Source of the DNA: Armatimonadota bacterium
Lineage (GTDB): Bacteria > Armatimonadota > Zipacnadia > Zipacnadales > VGFC01
DNA length: 5,116 nt
Assembly (NCBI GenBank): GCA_016869015.1
Contig: VGFB01000377.1
Location: 1 to 5,116 of the forward strand
Direction of reading: 5' to 3'
Shown: positions 1 through 5,116 of the stretch, one piece after another
Position numbering within the stretch: position 1 is the stretch's first letter
Layout of the letters: every line of letters starts with the position of its first letter
Notes under the pieces: generated by a model
The model's input: only the letters and a program-made list of their open reading frames with translations
What the model was told of the DNA's origin: nothing
Databases searched by the model: none
Made by a program: the position numbers and the translations under genes

Positions 1-150
1 GGCCATGAGGTCCAGGTGGACCTGCCCCGGCACCGTCGCCGGGAGCCAGGTGGAGTCATCGTGGTCGGCGAGGTGAGCGCCAGCGGCCTCCCCGGCGCCG
101 TCGTCGAAGTGCTGGAGCTTCCAGTCGGCGGTCAGAGGCGTCTGCTTCAA
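1..150 (-). CDS. Glycoside hydrolase family 2 (beta-mannosidase-like) protein, N-terminal fragment
   Basis: Only the first 50 codons lie in the window; the gene continues past base 1. The translation has TADWKLQHF, then an acidic stretch, then STWLPATVPGQVHLDLMA. A Trp-x-Leu strand followed by W-L-P-A-T-V-P-G-x-V-H-x-D-L is the classic opening of the N-terminal sugar-binding jelly-roll domain of GH2 beta-mannosidases and relatives, which cleave terminal beta-mannosides or related beta-glycosides. The TTG at 150-148 is chosen because no ATG, GTG or TTG occurs in frame between it and the upstream stop at 246-244, and because the domain begins directly after it. The ribosome site is weak: GGGG at 160-157 (minus strand), inside a small CCCCG/CGGGG hairpin (157-169), so initiation could be inefficient or regulated. 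No signal peptide is visible at this start, suggesting a cytoplasmic enzyme. It lies 174 bp downstream of the sigma factor gene on the same strand; co-transcription depends on whether the palindromic element between them terminates. The GH2 fold is fairly sure; the exact substrate is not. Confidence 0.72.
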   Translation of the reverse strand, partial: MKQTPLTADWKLQHFDDGAGEAAGAHLADHDDSTWLPATVPGQVHLDLMA

Positions 151-270
151 GGCAGTCCCCGGCTCGGGGCGGAAGGAGTGACGGCAACGCCCGAGGCCGG
201 GGGCGGGCTTCGACGCGAGGAGAGGAGGGTCCTCGTTTCCGGGTCACCGGGCTCGCGCACCTCCCGGCAC

Positions 271-337
271 GTCGTGGCATCGGCGTCTCGCCGATGGAGG
301 CACGGCTCTCCATGAGCGAGACGCTCATGCCACGGAC
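271..337. repeat. REPIN-like inverted pair of palindromes overlapping the sigma gene stop; possible terminator
   Basis: Two perfect hairpins lie 14 bp apart. Hairpin A is CATCGGCG (278-285), loop TCT, CGCCGATG (289-296). Hairpin B is CATGAGCG (311-318), loop AGA, CGCTCATG (322-329). B read on the minus strand matches A at 15 of 19 positions, including the TCT loop, and the differences are paired compensatory changes. A flanking stem CGTGG (273-277) with CCACG (330-334) closes the unit flush against both hairpins, extended by GT/AC (271-272 with 336-337) across one bulged G. The arms 273-296 and 311-334 are therefore a 24-bp inverted repeat with 20 matches. The 14-nt linker could add a 3-bp stem (GAG 297-299 with CTC 308-310). 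The structure can form a cloverleaf-like junction or one long hairpin. It contains the sigma factor stop codon (327-325). No T-rich tract follows on either strand, so a standard intrinsic terminator is not clear. A REP doublet, a bidirectional terminator or an mRNA-end stabiliser all fit. Confidence 0.7.
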
Positions 338-1173
338 TCAGCTGCGGCGCGAAGCTGCCTGAGGAAGTGCGGGACCTCGGGCGAGGAGGGGTCGGTGAGG
401 TAGCAGTCGGCGCCGGCCTGCCAGGCTGCGAGTACCGCCGATTCGCGCCCCGGACCGAACAGGACAACGGCAGTGTTCGCGGTGGCCTCCGCGTGGCGAA
501 CGGCGAGCAGCAGCTCGAGCCCGCTGCGTGGACCCGCCTGCTCGCCTAGCACGAAGAGCGCCGCCTCGGGGGACAGGGCCGCGTCCTCGTTCAGTGCCCC
601 CCATTCGGCGCGGTAGCCGGCCTCCCGCAGCGCATTCTCGACGTGCCGCCGGGTGTCGTCCATCCACCCGGATGCGTAGATGCATGCGAGCGGCGCCCCC
701 TCGGGGGTCTCCGTCAGAGCCATTCTCAACGCCTCCCTTCCCTCGTGCAGCCAGCGTTTGATCGTCCCCTCGGGGCGCCCCTCACGCTCGGAGATCACGG
801 CCACCGTGTGCCCGACGAGGTAGAACTCTCGGAGGACGCGTCGGACGCGCGGGGCCACTGTTTCCAGCGCGCCCTCCACCGTCAGTGATGCATCGACCGA
901 GCCCCAGGGTTCGGTCGCCGAGATGGGCAGGTCGGCGAGGCCGCGCAGCTCGGTGTACCAGCGCCTCCGCAGCCGCTGGCGGTAGAGGTTCCGCAGCACC
1001 GTGCGGCACCACGGCAAGAGGCTGGTCGGATCGCGGAGGGAGGCGCGGTGTTGGTGGAGGGCCAGCAGGCACTCCTGCACGAGGTCCTCGGCCTCGTTGG
1101 GGTCCTCCACGAGGCGCCGGGCCTCCCGCAGGAGACGCGGGCGGAGATCGGTGGACGAGAGTTCACCGCGCAT
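325..1173 (-). CDS. ECF-like sigma-70 family factor fused to a degenerate receiver domain
   Basis: The 282-residue product has two parts. Residues about 8-72 form sigma region 2 (RPRLLREARRLVEDPNEAED, then LVQE and an RNLYRQRLRRR helix). Residues about 100-152 form region 4, with a helix-turn-helix ending in EGTIKRWLHEGREALRMAL. Both keep the usual core pattern, so promoter recognition and RNA polymerase binding look intact. Residues about 161-282 look like a CheY-type receiver (GLELLLAVR, then AGADCYLTDPSSPE near the end). Aligned by eye, the phosphoacceptor Asp is Gly210, the beta-4 Thr/Ser is Gly240, the conserved Lys is Asp261, and the acidic pair after beta-1 is missing. Phosphorylation is therefore unlikely; it may bind a ligand or partner. 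A typical ECF factor is under 200 residues, so the extension is real. ATG 1173 is chosen because region 2 starts just after it; the G-rich stretch upstream (GGGGGCG) is a poor ribosome site. The sigma-receiver order recalls PhyR, but there the sigma-like part is a mimic and the receiver is active. No anti-sigma gene is visible nearby. The gene is divergent from the operon at 1303. Confidence 0.88.
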   Translation of the reverse strand: MRGELSSTDLRPRLLREARRLVEDPNEAEDLVQECLLALHQHRASLRDPTSLLPWCRTVLRNLYRQRLRRRWYTELRGLADLPISATEPWGSVDASLTVEGALETVAPRVRRVLREFYLVGHTVAVISEREGRPEGTIKRWLHEGREALRMALTETPEGAPLACIYASGWMDDTRRHVENALREAGYRAEWGALNEDAALSPEAALFVLGEQAGPRSGLELLLAVRHAEATANTAVVLFGPGRESAVLAAWQAGADCYLTDPSSPEVPHFLRQLRAAAESVA

Positions 1174-1219
1174 CGGGCCACGCCCCCAAGCTTCCCTATG
1201 CCTCAGATGCACCGGGCGA

Positions 1220-1249
1220 GGTGAACGGTTCGCCGGCGAAGGAGTTCGC
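1220..1249. promoter_or_regulatory. Overlapping palindromes in the divergent intergenic region; candidate operator or sigma site
   Basis: Between the divergent starts at 1173 and 1303 there is a perfect 12-bp palindrome, TTCGCCGGCGAA (1229-1240). It overlaps a 15-bp near-palindrome, GGTGAACGGTTCGCC (1220-1234), symmetric about base 1227 except for one T/G pair. GTTCGC occurs at 1228-1233 and again at 1244-1249, 16 bp apart start to start. On the minus strand these read GCGAAC, reminiscent of the GAAC core of ECF sigma -35 elements. One reading is a sigma-autoregulated promoter (GAACC at 1232-1228, with a CATCT-type -10 about 17 bp on). The alternative is a dimeric repressor site shared by both directions. 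No convincing sigma-70 -35/-10 pair was found for either gene. Position and symmetry are seen; the role is inferred. Confidence 0.35.
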
Positions 1250-1290
1250 TGCCCAGCGTTGAAGTTGCGCCCCGTTGTGGAATGTCCTCC

Positions 1291-1296
1291 AGGAGG
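1291..1296 (+). promoter_or_regulatory. Shine-Dalgarno AGGAGG that fixes the start of the isomerase-like gene
   Basis: AGGAGG is a full match to the anti-Shine-Dalgarno core and sits 6 nt before ATG 1303. An in-frame ATG at 1282 would place this site inside the coding sequence, so the downstream ATG is preferred. A GTG at 1300 is in frame but too close to the site. Confidence 0.85.
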
Positions 1297-1302
1297 CTTG
1301 TG

Positions 1303-2145
1303 ATGGGTGATCTGAAAGTCGCGATCATGCTGGGCAGCTTGCGGCTGGAGCCGTATGAGGGGATGAAGAAGGCGGCGGAGTTGGGCGTGAGCGGGCTTCA
1401 CATCAGCGTAGACGGCACGATGTTCGCGCCCGAGAACCTCGATGCCGCGGCACGGAAGGAGTTGGTCAGGCACCTCGGCACCCTGGGCCTGGAGATCTCG
1501 GCCATCTCCTGCTGGGGCGGGCAGGTCGACCTCACCCACGCCGATCAGCACGAGACGAACCTCCCGTGGGCCTATCGCGTGCTGGACCTCGCGGCGGACC
1601 TGGGTTGCGGCATCTGGCAGGGGCACATCGGGATCATCCCCGGCGATTTCGAGTCGGAGAAGGGCAAGGCCGCCCTCGAGGCCGCACACCGCATCGCCGA
1701 GCACGGAGAGAAGGTCGGCGCGTGCCTGGCCATCGAGACCGGGCCGGAACCGCCGGTTGTGCTGCGGAGCCTCATCGAGACCGTGGGCTCGCCCGCGATC
1801 CGCATCAACTACGACCCCGCGAACCTCGTCCTCTGGCCGCCGCACCTCTTCCAACGCGAAGGTAGGCCCTACGACAAGGCCGAGGCGATGGCGCGGTACG
1901 ATCCCCACGAGGGCGTTAAGGTGCTCGGGCCGTATGTGGTCCACACTCACGCGAAGGACGCGCTGGTGCACGAGGACGGCCGCCCGCAGGAGGTGCCCCT
2001 GGGCGACGGCTGGATCGACTGGCCGCGGTATGTGGGCCTGCTGAAGGAGCAGGGCTTCGAGGGCTACTTCGCCATCGAGCGCGAAGTCGGCGAGGACCCC
2101 GTCAGCGACATCACGAAGGCCGTGAGGTTCCTGCAGAGCCTGTGA
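1303..2145 (+). CDS. Sugar phosphate isomerase/epimerase-like TIM-barrel protein (xylose isomerase-like family)
   Basis: The 280-residue protein has the length and layout of the xylose-isomerase-like/AP-endonuclease-2 superfamily, cytoplasmic (beta/alpha)8 barrels that use a divalent metal to isomerise or epimerise sugars and related polyols. It opens with the first strand and helix (KVAIMLGSLRLEPYEGMKKA). The barrel strands then show the expected ligands: Glu145 in LAIETGPEP, Asp171 in INYDPANL, His214/His216 in VVHTHAKD, and Glu259 in FAIEREVGED. The HxKD and late Glu motifs are typical of the family. The start is ATG 1303 with AGGAGG 6 nt upstream. It is the first gene of a plus-strand run, 55 bp before the DUF4026-type gene, and is divergent from the sigma factor gene. 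A short direct repeat (GTGACGGCG at 2142-2150 and 2157-2165) covers its stop and the start of the gap. No signal peptide is seen. The fold is confident; the substrate is not. Inosose- or hexulose-type epimerases and dehydratases share this fold and cannot be separated by eye. Confidence 0.9.
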   Translation: MGDLKVAIMLGSLRLEPYEGMKKAAELGVSGLHISVDGTMFAPENLDAAARKELVRHLGTLGLEISAISCWGGQVDLTHADQHETNLPWAYRVLDLAADLGCGIWQGHIGIIPGDFESEKGKAALEAAHRIAEHGEKVGACLAIETGPEPPVVLRSLIETVGSPAIRINYDPANLVLWPPHLFQREGRPYDKAEAMARYDPHEGVKVLGPYVVHTHAKDALVHEDGRPQEVPLGDGWIDWPRYVGLLKEQGFEGYFAIEREVGEDPVSDITKAVRFLQSL

Positions 2146-2200
2146 CGGCGGGGACCGTGACGGCGACGGCGGGCACTGGAACGGCGAAGGAGGGGCAAGC

Positions 2201-3502
2201 ATGGAGCTGCCGGAGGAGTACGCGACACTGGGTGAGGAGAGGTTCCCATCGGTGCTGTTGGCGGTGTACCCGGAGGGCACGGCCAGGCCGGAGCCGGAGG
2301 CCGTCGAGGCGAGGCTGAGGGCGGCCGGGCTTGACCTGTCGGAGGTGAAGGCCGGCGAGCCGGTCCAGCAGGAGGGCGTGGAGTGGACGCTGTCGGCGAT
2401 GGTCCGGTTTGCGGGCCGGGCGGAGCCGCTGGAGTTCCGGCTGGCGCTCACCCCGAGCCTCGGCACGGAGATGCTCGAGGTCAACGACCTCCTGACCGCG
2501 GAGGAGATGGAGGCGACCCGCGCCAGCGAGTGGAGCGTCTCAGTCGCCACGAAGTTCGGCGCGCAGCCGCTCGGCGACTTCCATCGCCAACTGCGGGTCG
2601 TCGCGGCGCTGGCGGAGGACGCTGTCACCGTCGCCGACGCGCTCACCCAGGCCCACCATTCGGCCGGGTGGGTTCTGGATGTCGCGGCCTCGGCGACGCC
2701 CCCCTCGCCCAAGGCGCTCCTGCGGGTGCAGTGCATCACCCCGGAGGAGGGCTCCGGCGGGAGCTGGCTGCACTCCCACGGGCTCCTGAGGTGCGGCCTG
2801 CCGGAAGTGGAGATTCTCGATGTGAGCCCCGAGGCCGCCTGGCCGCTGCAGGAGCTGCTGTACTCCATCGGGGCCTTCTGGCTGCGCACCGGCCTGCCCG
2901 ACCCCGGCGTGAAGTTCGATGTCGGCCTGAGCCTGGACTTCATCTGGCTCCCGTGGCACGAGGGTCTGCAGCATGTGAAGCCCGGCATCGTCGGTACGAG
3001 CCCGGAGGAACGCGAGGACTTGCACGGCGCGCCGGGCGCCATGCTGTTCACACCGCCCGCCGGGCTGCTGAAGAAGCGGCCGGGCAACCCGTGCAAGTAC
3101 CTGTCGAACCTCAGCGGCGAGCCGGCCTTGTGGGTGCACGACGACGAGGAGGCGCGGATGACGCAGTTGGCCCGCGAGCGGCTTCCGCGTTTCAGGGCGC
3201 TGCAGGAGCGGCACGGCGGCGGCGAGGAGTGGATGTTCGGCGTGAAGATCGGGTTCCCGGTCGGCGACCCGCGCTACCCCGATCAGCGCGAGCACCTCTG
3301 GTTCCAGGTGCACGCGTTCCAGGGCGATCGGGTGGATGCCACCGCGATGAATGACGCTTACCACATCAAGGGACTCCGCGAGGGGAAACGCGGCGAGTTC
3401 TCCCTCGAGGGCATGAGCGACTGGGTCATCATGGGCGAGGAGGGGGTGTTCACGCCCGACACGATCTACCACCTGGAGCGATTGGCGGCGGGCACGCCAT
3501 GA
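2201..3502 (+). CDS. DUF4026/DUF2314-type protein of unknown function
   Basis: The 433-residue protein is probably cytoplasmic, with no signal peptide or membrane span visible. The N-terminal part (FPSVLLAVYPEG at 15-26, then a predicted helix and acidic strands) and a central SWLHSHGLLRCGLPEVEI (188-205) resemble the DUF4026 family, in which a W-x-H-[ST]-H-G-L motif is a landmark. The C-terminal part, about 343-427 (MFGVKIGFPV, EHLWFQVHAFQG, LREGKRGEFSLEGMSDWVIM), resembles DUF2314: a Trp-containing strand, a small turn, a Lys/Gly-rich loop, then [IM]-S-D-W. The two modules are remembered to occur together; neither has a known reaction. The start is ATG 2201 with AAGGAGG at 2187-2193, 7 nt upstream. 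The stop overlaps the next gene's start as ATGA (3499-3502), implying translational coupling. His191 and His193 might bind a metal, which is speculation. Family naming is from motif memory and needs a profile search; that the gene is real is well supported by its strong ribosome site, its length and its coupling. Confidence 0.85.
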   Translation: MELPEEYATLGEERFPSVLLAVYPEGTARPEPEAVEARLRAAGLDLSEVKAGEPVQQEGVEWTLSAMVRFAGRAEPLEFRLALTPSLGTEMLEVNDLLTAEEMEATRASEWSVSVATKFGAQPLGDFHRQLRVVAALAEDAVTVADALTQAHHSAGWVLDVAASATPPSPKALLRVQCITPEEGSGGSWLHSHGLLRCGLPEVEILDVSPEAAWPLQELLYSIGAFWLRTGLPDPGVKFDVGLSLDFIWLPWHEGLQHVKPGIVGTSPEEREDLHGAPGAMLFTPPAGLLKKRPGNPCKYLSNLSGEPALWVHDDEEARMTQLARERLPRFRALQERHGGGEEWMFGVKIGFPVGDPRYPDQREHLWFQVHAFQGDRVDATAMNDAYHIKGLREGKRGEFSLEGMSDWVIMGEEGVFTPDTIYHLERLAAGTP

Positions 3503-4566
3503 CCGGGCGCGAACGGCTGTCGGCCATCCTGCGGCGCGAGCCGGCGGATCGGCTTTCGTGGACGGTTCTGGCCGACAGCCACACGCTGGGGGCGGAGGGT
3601 TCGTTCCTGGGCTTCTGTCAGGGGCTGGGCTGCGATGTCCTCAGTCTGAACGGCTGGGGCACGCCGCACGGGTTCGGTTCCCCGGCGCTGGAGTGGGGGG
3701 AGGGAGTCGAGTCGAGGGCGTGGACGGAGGGCGAGGAGACGAACTGGGAGCTGCGCTGCCCGGAGGGGACGCTGCACAGCGTGTGGCGCGGCAGTCACCC
3801 CGTGAAGTACTACGTGGAGACGCTCGAGGAGCTGCGCCTGTACCGCGCGATGTGGGAGGGCGCGCGGTACGTGGCGCGAGACGACTCGGCGGCCTTCGCG
3901 GCGCTGGACGCGGAGATCGGCGACGACGGCGTGATCACGCGGTTCTGGGGCCCCTCGACGATTCCCCGGCTGCTGGAGACGGACATCGGGATCGCGGGCT
4001 TCTACTACCTCCTGCACGATCACCCGCGGGAGATGGAAGCGCTGATCGGTCTGATTCACGAGCGGGAGCTGATCGCCTTCGAGGCGCTGGCGCAAGGCCC
4101 GTGGGGGTCGGTGACGCTCGTGGAGAACACCAGCACGCGGTACATCAGCCCCGAGATCTACCGCCGCTACAACGGCCCGCACGTACGCGACTTCGTCGGG
4201 GCGATGCACGCGCAGAGGAAGGTCGCGATCCTGCACATGTGCGGACACGTGCGCAACCTGCTGGAGCAGGTCCGGGAGACCGGCGCGGACGGCGTGCACG
4301 CGCTGACCCCGCCGCCGACCGGCGACACGCCGTGGGAGCTCGCGCTCGACGTGCTCGGCGAGGACACGATCCTGTTCGGGACGCTGGACCCGACGGTGTG
4401 GGTGCTGGGACCCATCGAGGGAATCCAGCCGGCGCTGGACCGGCTGATCACCCCGCGCGTCCGCCGGGCGCCGTTCAGCTTGCTGGTCGCGTCCGACGGG
4501 ATCCGCGTGCCGGTGGAACGGTTCGAGGCGGTCGCGCAGTGGATGGAGAAGTCGGCCGGGCCCTGA
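3499..4566 (+). CDS. Uroporphyrinogen decarboxylase (URO-D) family-like protein
   Basis: The 355-residue protein matches the length and plan of the URO-D/methyltransferase barrel family. It opens with TGRERLSAILRREPADR, a common URO-D-paralogue start. A central ILHMCGHVRNLLEQV (244-258) follows, then GADGVHALTPPPTGD (262-276) and a TLDPTVWVLGPIEGI stretch (295-309). His246 and Cys248 correspond to the HxC zinc ligands of the corrinoid methyltransferases MtaA and CmuA; the distal Cys of the HxCx(n)C signature is absent, with ASDGIRVP (331-338) where it is expected. True HemE enzymes lack this HxC motif and make coproporphyrinogen III, so haem synthesis is unlikely here. The ATG overlaps the previous stop by 4 nt, and the only upstream signal is a weak GGCGGCGGG, so expression likely depends on coupling to the DUF4026-type gene. 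No signal peptide is seen. It is cytoplasmic by inference, with unknown substrate. The adjacent sugar-isomerase-like gene suggests catabolism of a modified sugar or a methylated or decarboxylated compound, but that is inference. Confidence 0.87.
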   Translation: MTGRERLSAILRREPADRLSWTVLADSHTLGAEGSFLGFCQGLGCDVLSLNGWGTPHGFGSPALEWGEGVESRAWTEGEETNWELRCPEGTLHSVWRGSHPVKYYVETLEELRLYRAMWEGARYVARDDSAAFAALDAEIGDDGVITRFWGPSTIPRLLETDIGIAGFYYLLHDHPREMEALIGLIHERELIAFEALAQGPWGSVTLVENTSTRYISPEIYRRYNGPHVRDFVGAMHAQRKVAILHMCGHVRNLLEQVRETGADGVHALTPPPTGDTPWELALDVLGEDTILFGTLDPTVWVLGPIEGIQPALDRLITPRVRRAPFSLLVASDGIRVPVERFEAVAQWMEKSAGP

Positions 4567-4700
4567 ACAACGGTCCACCCCAAGAGGGCGAGACGGCAGT
4601 TCGCGCGGCAGCGGGCGGAACCGTGTCCTGGACTCAGCACGGACGGGCCGTTGGTGCAGCGTGGTCGGAGGTGCGTTCGGTACGAGCCGCCTGTCGCGTG

Positions 4701-4705
4701 GGAGG
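4701..4705 (+). promoter_or_regulatory. Shine-Dalgarno GGAGG that fixes a GTG start
   Basis: GGAGG lies 6 nt before GTG 4712. It selects this GTG over an in-frame GTG at 4661, which has no good ribosome site and would place charged residues before the signal peptide. Confidence 0.75.
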
Positions 4706-4711
4706 TGCGAA

Positions 4712-5116
4712 GTGATCCGGCCGTTCCCGGTTCGTCCAGTGATCGGGGTCCCGCGCAGGTGGGCCTGGCGCGCGCTTCTCGCAAGCTGCCTGAGCGCCAC
4801 CGTGGCTCATGCCGACGGCCCAGTGCCCGGCAAGGCATCTCCCCGGCTCTCCTACGACGCGGAGCGCGGCTGCGCGCTGGTAGACGGCGCGCCTTTCTTC
4901 GCCATTGGCTGCTACGACATCGTCCCGGAGTCCATGCCGGCATGTGCCGCGGCAGGCTTCAACCTGGCGGTGCACGCCAACGGCGGCGCGGAGCCGAGCC
5001 GGCGCCTTGGGGAGGCGGTCGCGGCGGGCCCGGATCGCGCCCGCGCTCTTGTCACTGCCTACGCCGACGCGGCGGAACGGGCAGGGATGTGGACCATCGA
5101 GAACCCGCTGGGCTGG
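4712..5116 (+). CDS. Secreted glycosidase-like protein, N-terminal fragment (GTG start)
   Basis: There are 135 codons before the window ends, and the frame is open to the last base. The start is GTG with a spaced GGAGG. Residues about 1-33 look like a signal peptide: basic PRRWAWR, then hydrophobic ALLASCLSATVAHA with a likely cut after AHA and before DGPVPG. A LASC lipobox-like match is present, but the hydrophobic core before the Cys is too short, so a lipoprotein is less likely. The mature part begins with LSYDAERGCALVDGAPFFAIGCYDIVPE. The V-D-G-x-P-F-F-x-I-G pattern followed by an AGFN strand (residues about 83-86) is the usual opening of barrel glycosidase-like proteins (GH2/GH42-type catalytic domains and relatives). 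No catalytic residues are reached. It is 145 bp downstream of the URO-D-like gene, and no convincing terminator or promoter was found in that gap. Secretion is well supported; the family call is provisional and an uncharacterised beta-galactosidase-like or other TIM barrel is possible. Confidence 0.7.
   Translation, partial: MIRPFPVRPVIGVPRRWAWRALLASCLSATVAHADGPVPGKASPRLSYDAERGCALVDGAPFFAIGCYDIVPESMPACAAAGFNLAVHANGGAEPSRRLGEAVAAGPDRARALVTAYADAAERAGMWTIENPLGW

Noticed and set aside
271..337. tRNA-like cloverleaf
   Set aside because: The size and branching suggest it, but the loops are 3 nt, there is no anticodon arm or TTC loop, and the unit overlaps a coding end. A palindromic repeat explains it better.
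1259..1287. TTGAAG with a 17-bp spacer as a sigma-70 promoter for the operon
   Set aside because: The -10 position reads ATGTCC, a poor match, and transcription would begin inside the ribosome site.
2142..2165. GTGACGGCG direct repeat at the end of the isomerase-like gene
   Set aside because: Two 9-bp copies 15 bp apart in G+C-rich sequence are too short to support a tandem repeat or operator call.
1174..3096. Minus-strand open frame continuing upstream of the sigma factor, antisense to the isomerase-like and DUF4026-type genes
   Set aside because: It is in frame with the sigma gene, but the extra residues show no domain and are rich in Arg/Pro/Ala as expected for antisense frames of G+C-rich genes. 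Both plus-strand genes under it have strong ribosome sites and recognisable motifs.
4621..4642. CCGTG/CACGG stem after the URO-D-like gene as a terminator
   Set aside because: Only 5 bp with a 12-nt loop and no T tract; not distinguishable from chance.
3558..4715. Long plus-strand open frame overlapping the URO-D-like gene
   Set aside because: Composition dominated by Gly/Ala/Arg/Asp from an alternate frame, no motif and no ribosome site.
3466..4800. Long minus-strand open frame antisense to the URO-D-like gene
   Set aside because: Low-complexity Arg/Leu/Pro-rich translation without motifs; the plus strand has a clear family match.

Overview
This is a G+C-rich bacterial window with densely packed genes, strong Shine-Dalgarno sequences and some GTG/TTG starts. 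It carries a xylose-isomerase-like TIM-barrel protein, a divergent uroporphyrinogen-decarboxylase (URO-D) paralogue, two apparent glycoside-hydrolase genes (both cut by the window edges) and an ECF-type sigma factor. That mix is familiar from environmental polysaccharide-degrading bacteria such as Armatimonadota, Planctomycetota and Lentisphaerota. The assignment rests on gene content and composition only and is tentative.

Layout. Left arm, minus strand: the first 50 codons of a glycoside hydrolase family 2 (beta-mannosidase-like) protein (1-150, TTG start), preceded on that strand by a sigma factor gene (325-1173). The sigma factor's C-terminal half is a receiver-like domain that has lost every residue of the phosphorylation site. 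The sigma stop codon lies inside a compact palindromic element (271-337) built of two near-identical hairpins in inverted orientation, resembling a REP doublet (REPIN) or an elaborate terminator.

A 129-bp divergent intergenic region (1174-1302) separates the sigma gene from the right arm. It holds overlapping palindromes around 1220-1249 that could be an operator or sigma recognition sites.

Right arm, plus strand: a probable operon of a sugar phosphate isomerase/epimerase-like protein (1303-2145), a DUF4026/DUF2314-type protein of unknown function (2201-3502) and a URO-D-like protein (3499-4566). The last two share an ATGA start/stop overlap. After a 145-bp gap, a secreted protein with a glycosidase-like N-terminus starts at a GTG (4712) and runs off the window.

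How they may fit together (inference): secreted or periplasmic glycosidases would release sugars, the TIM-barrel isomerase/epimerase would act on the products, and the sigma factor with its pseudo-receiver could control the neighbourhood. No pathway can be named from this window. The substrates, the role of the DUF4026 protein and the chemistry of the URO-D paralogue are not determined by the sequence.
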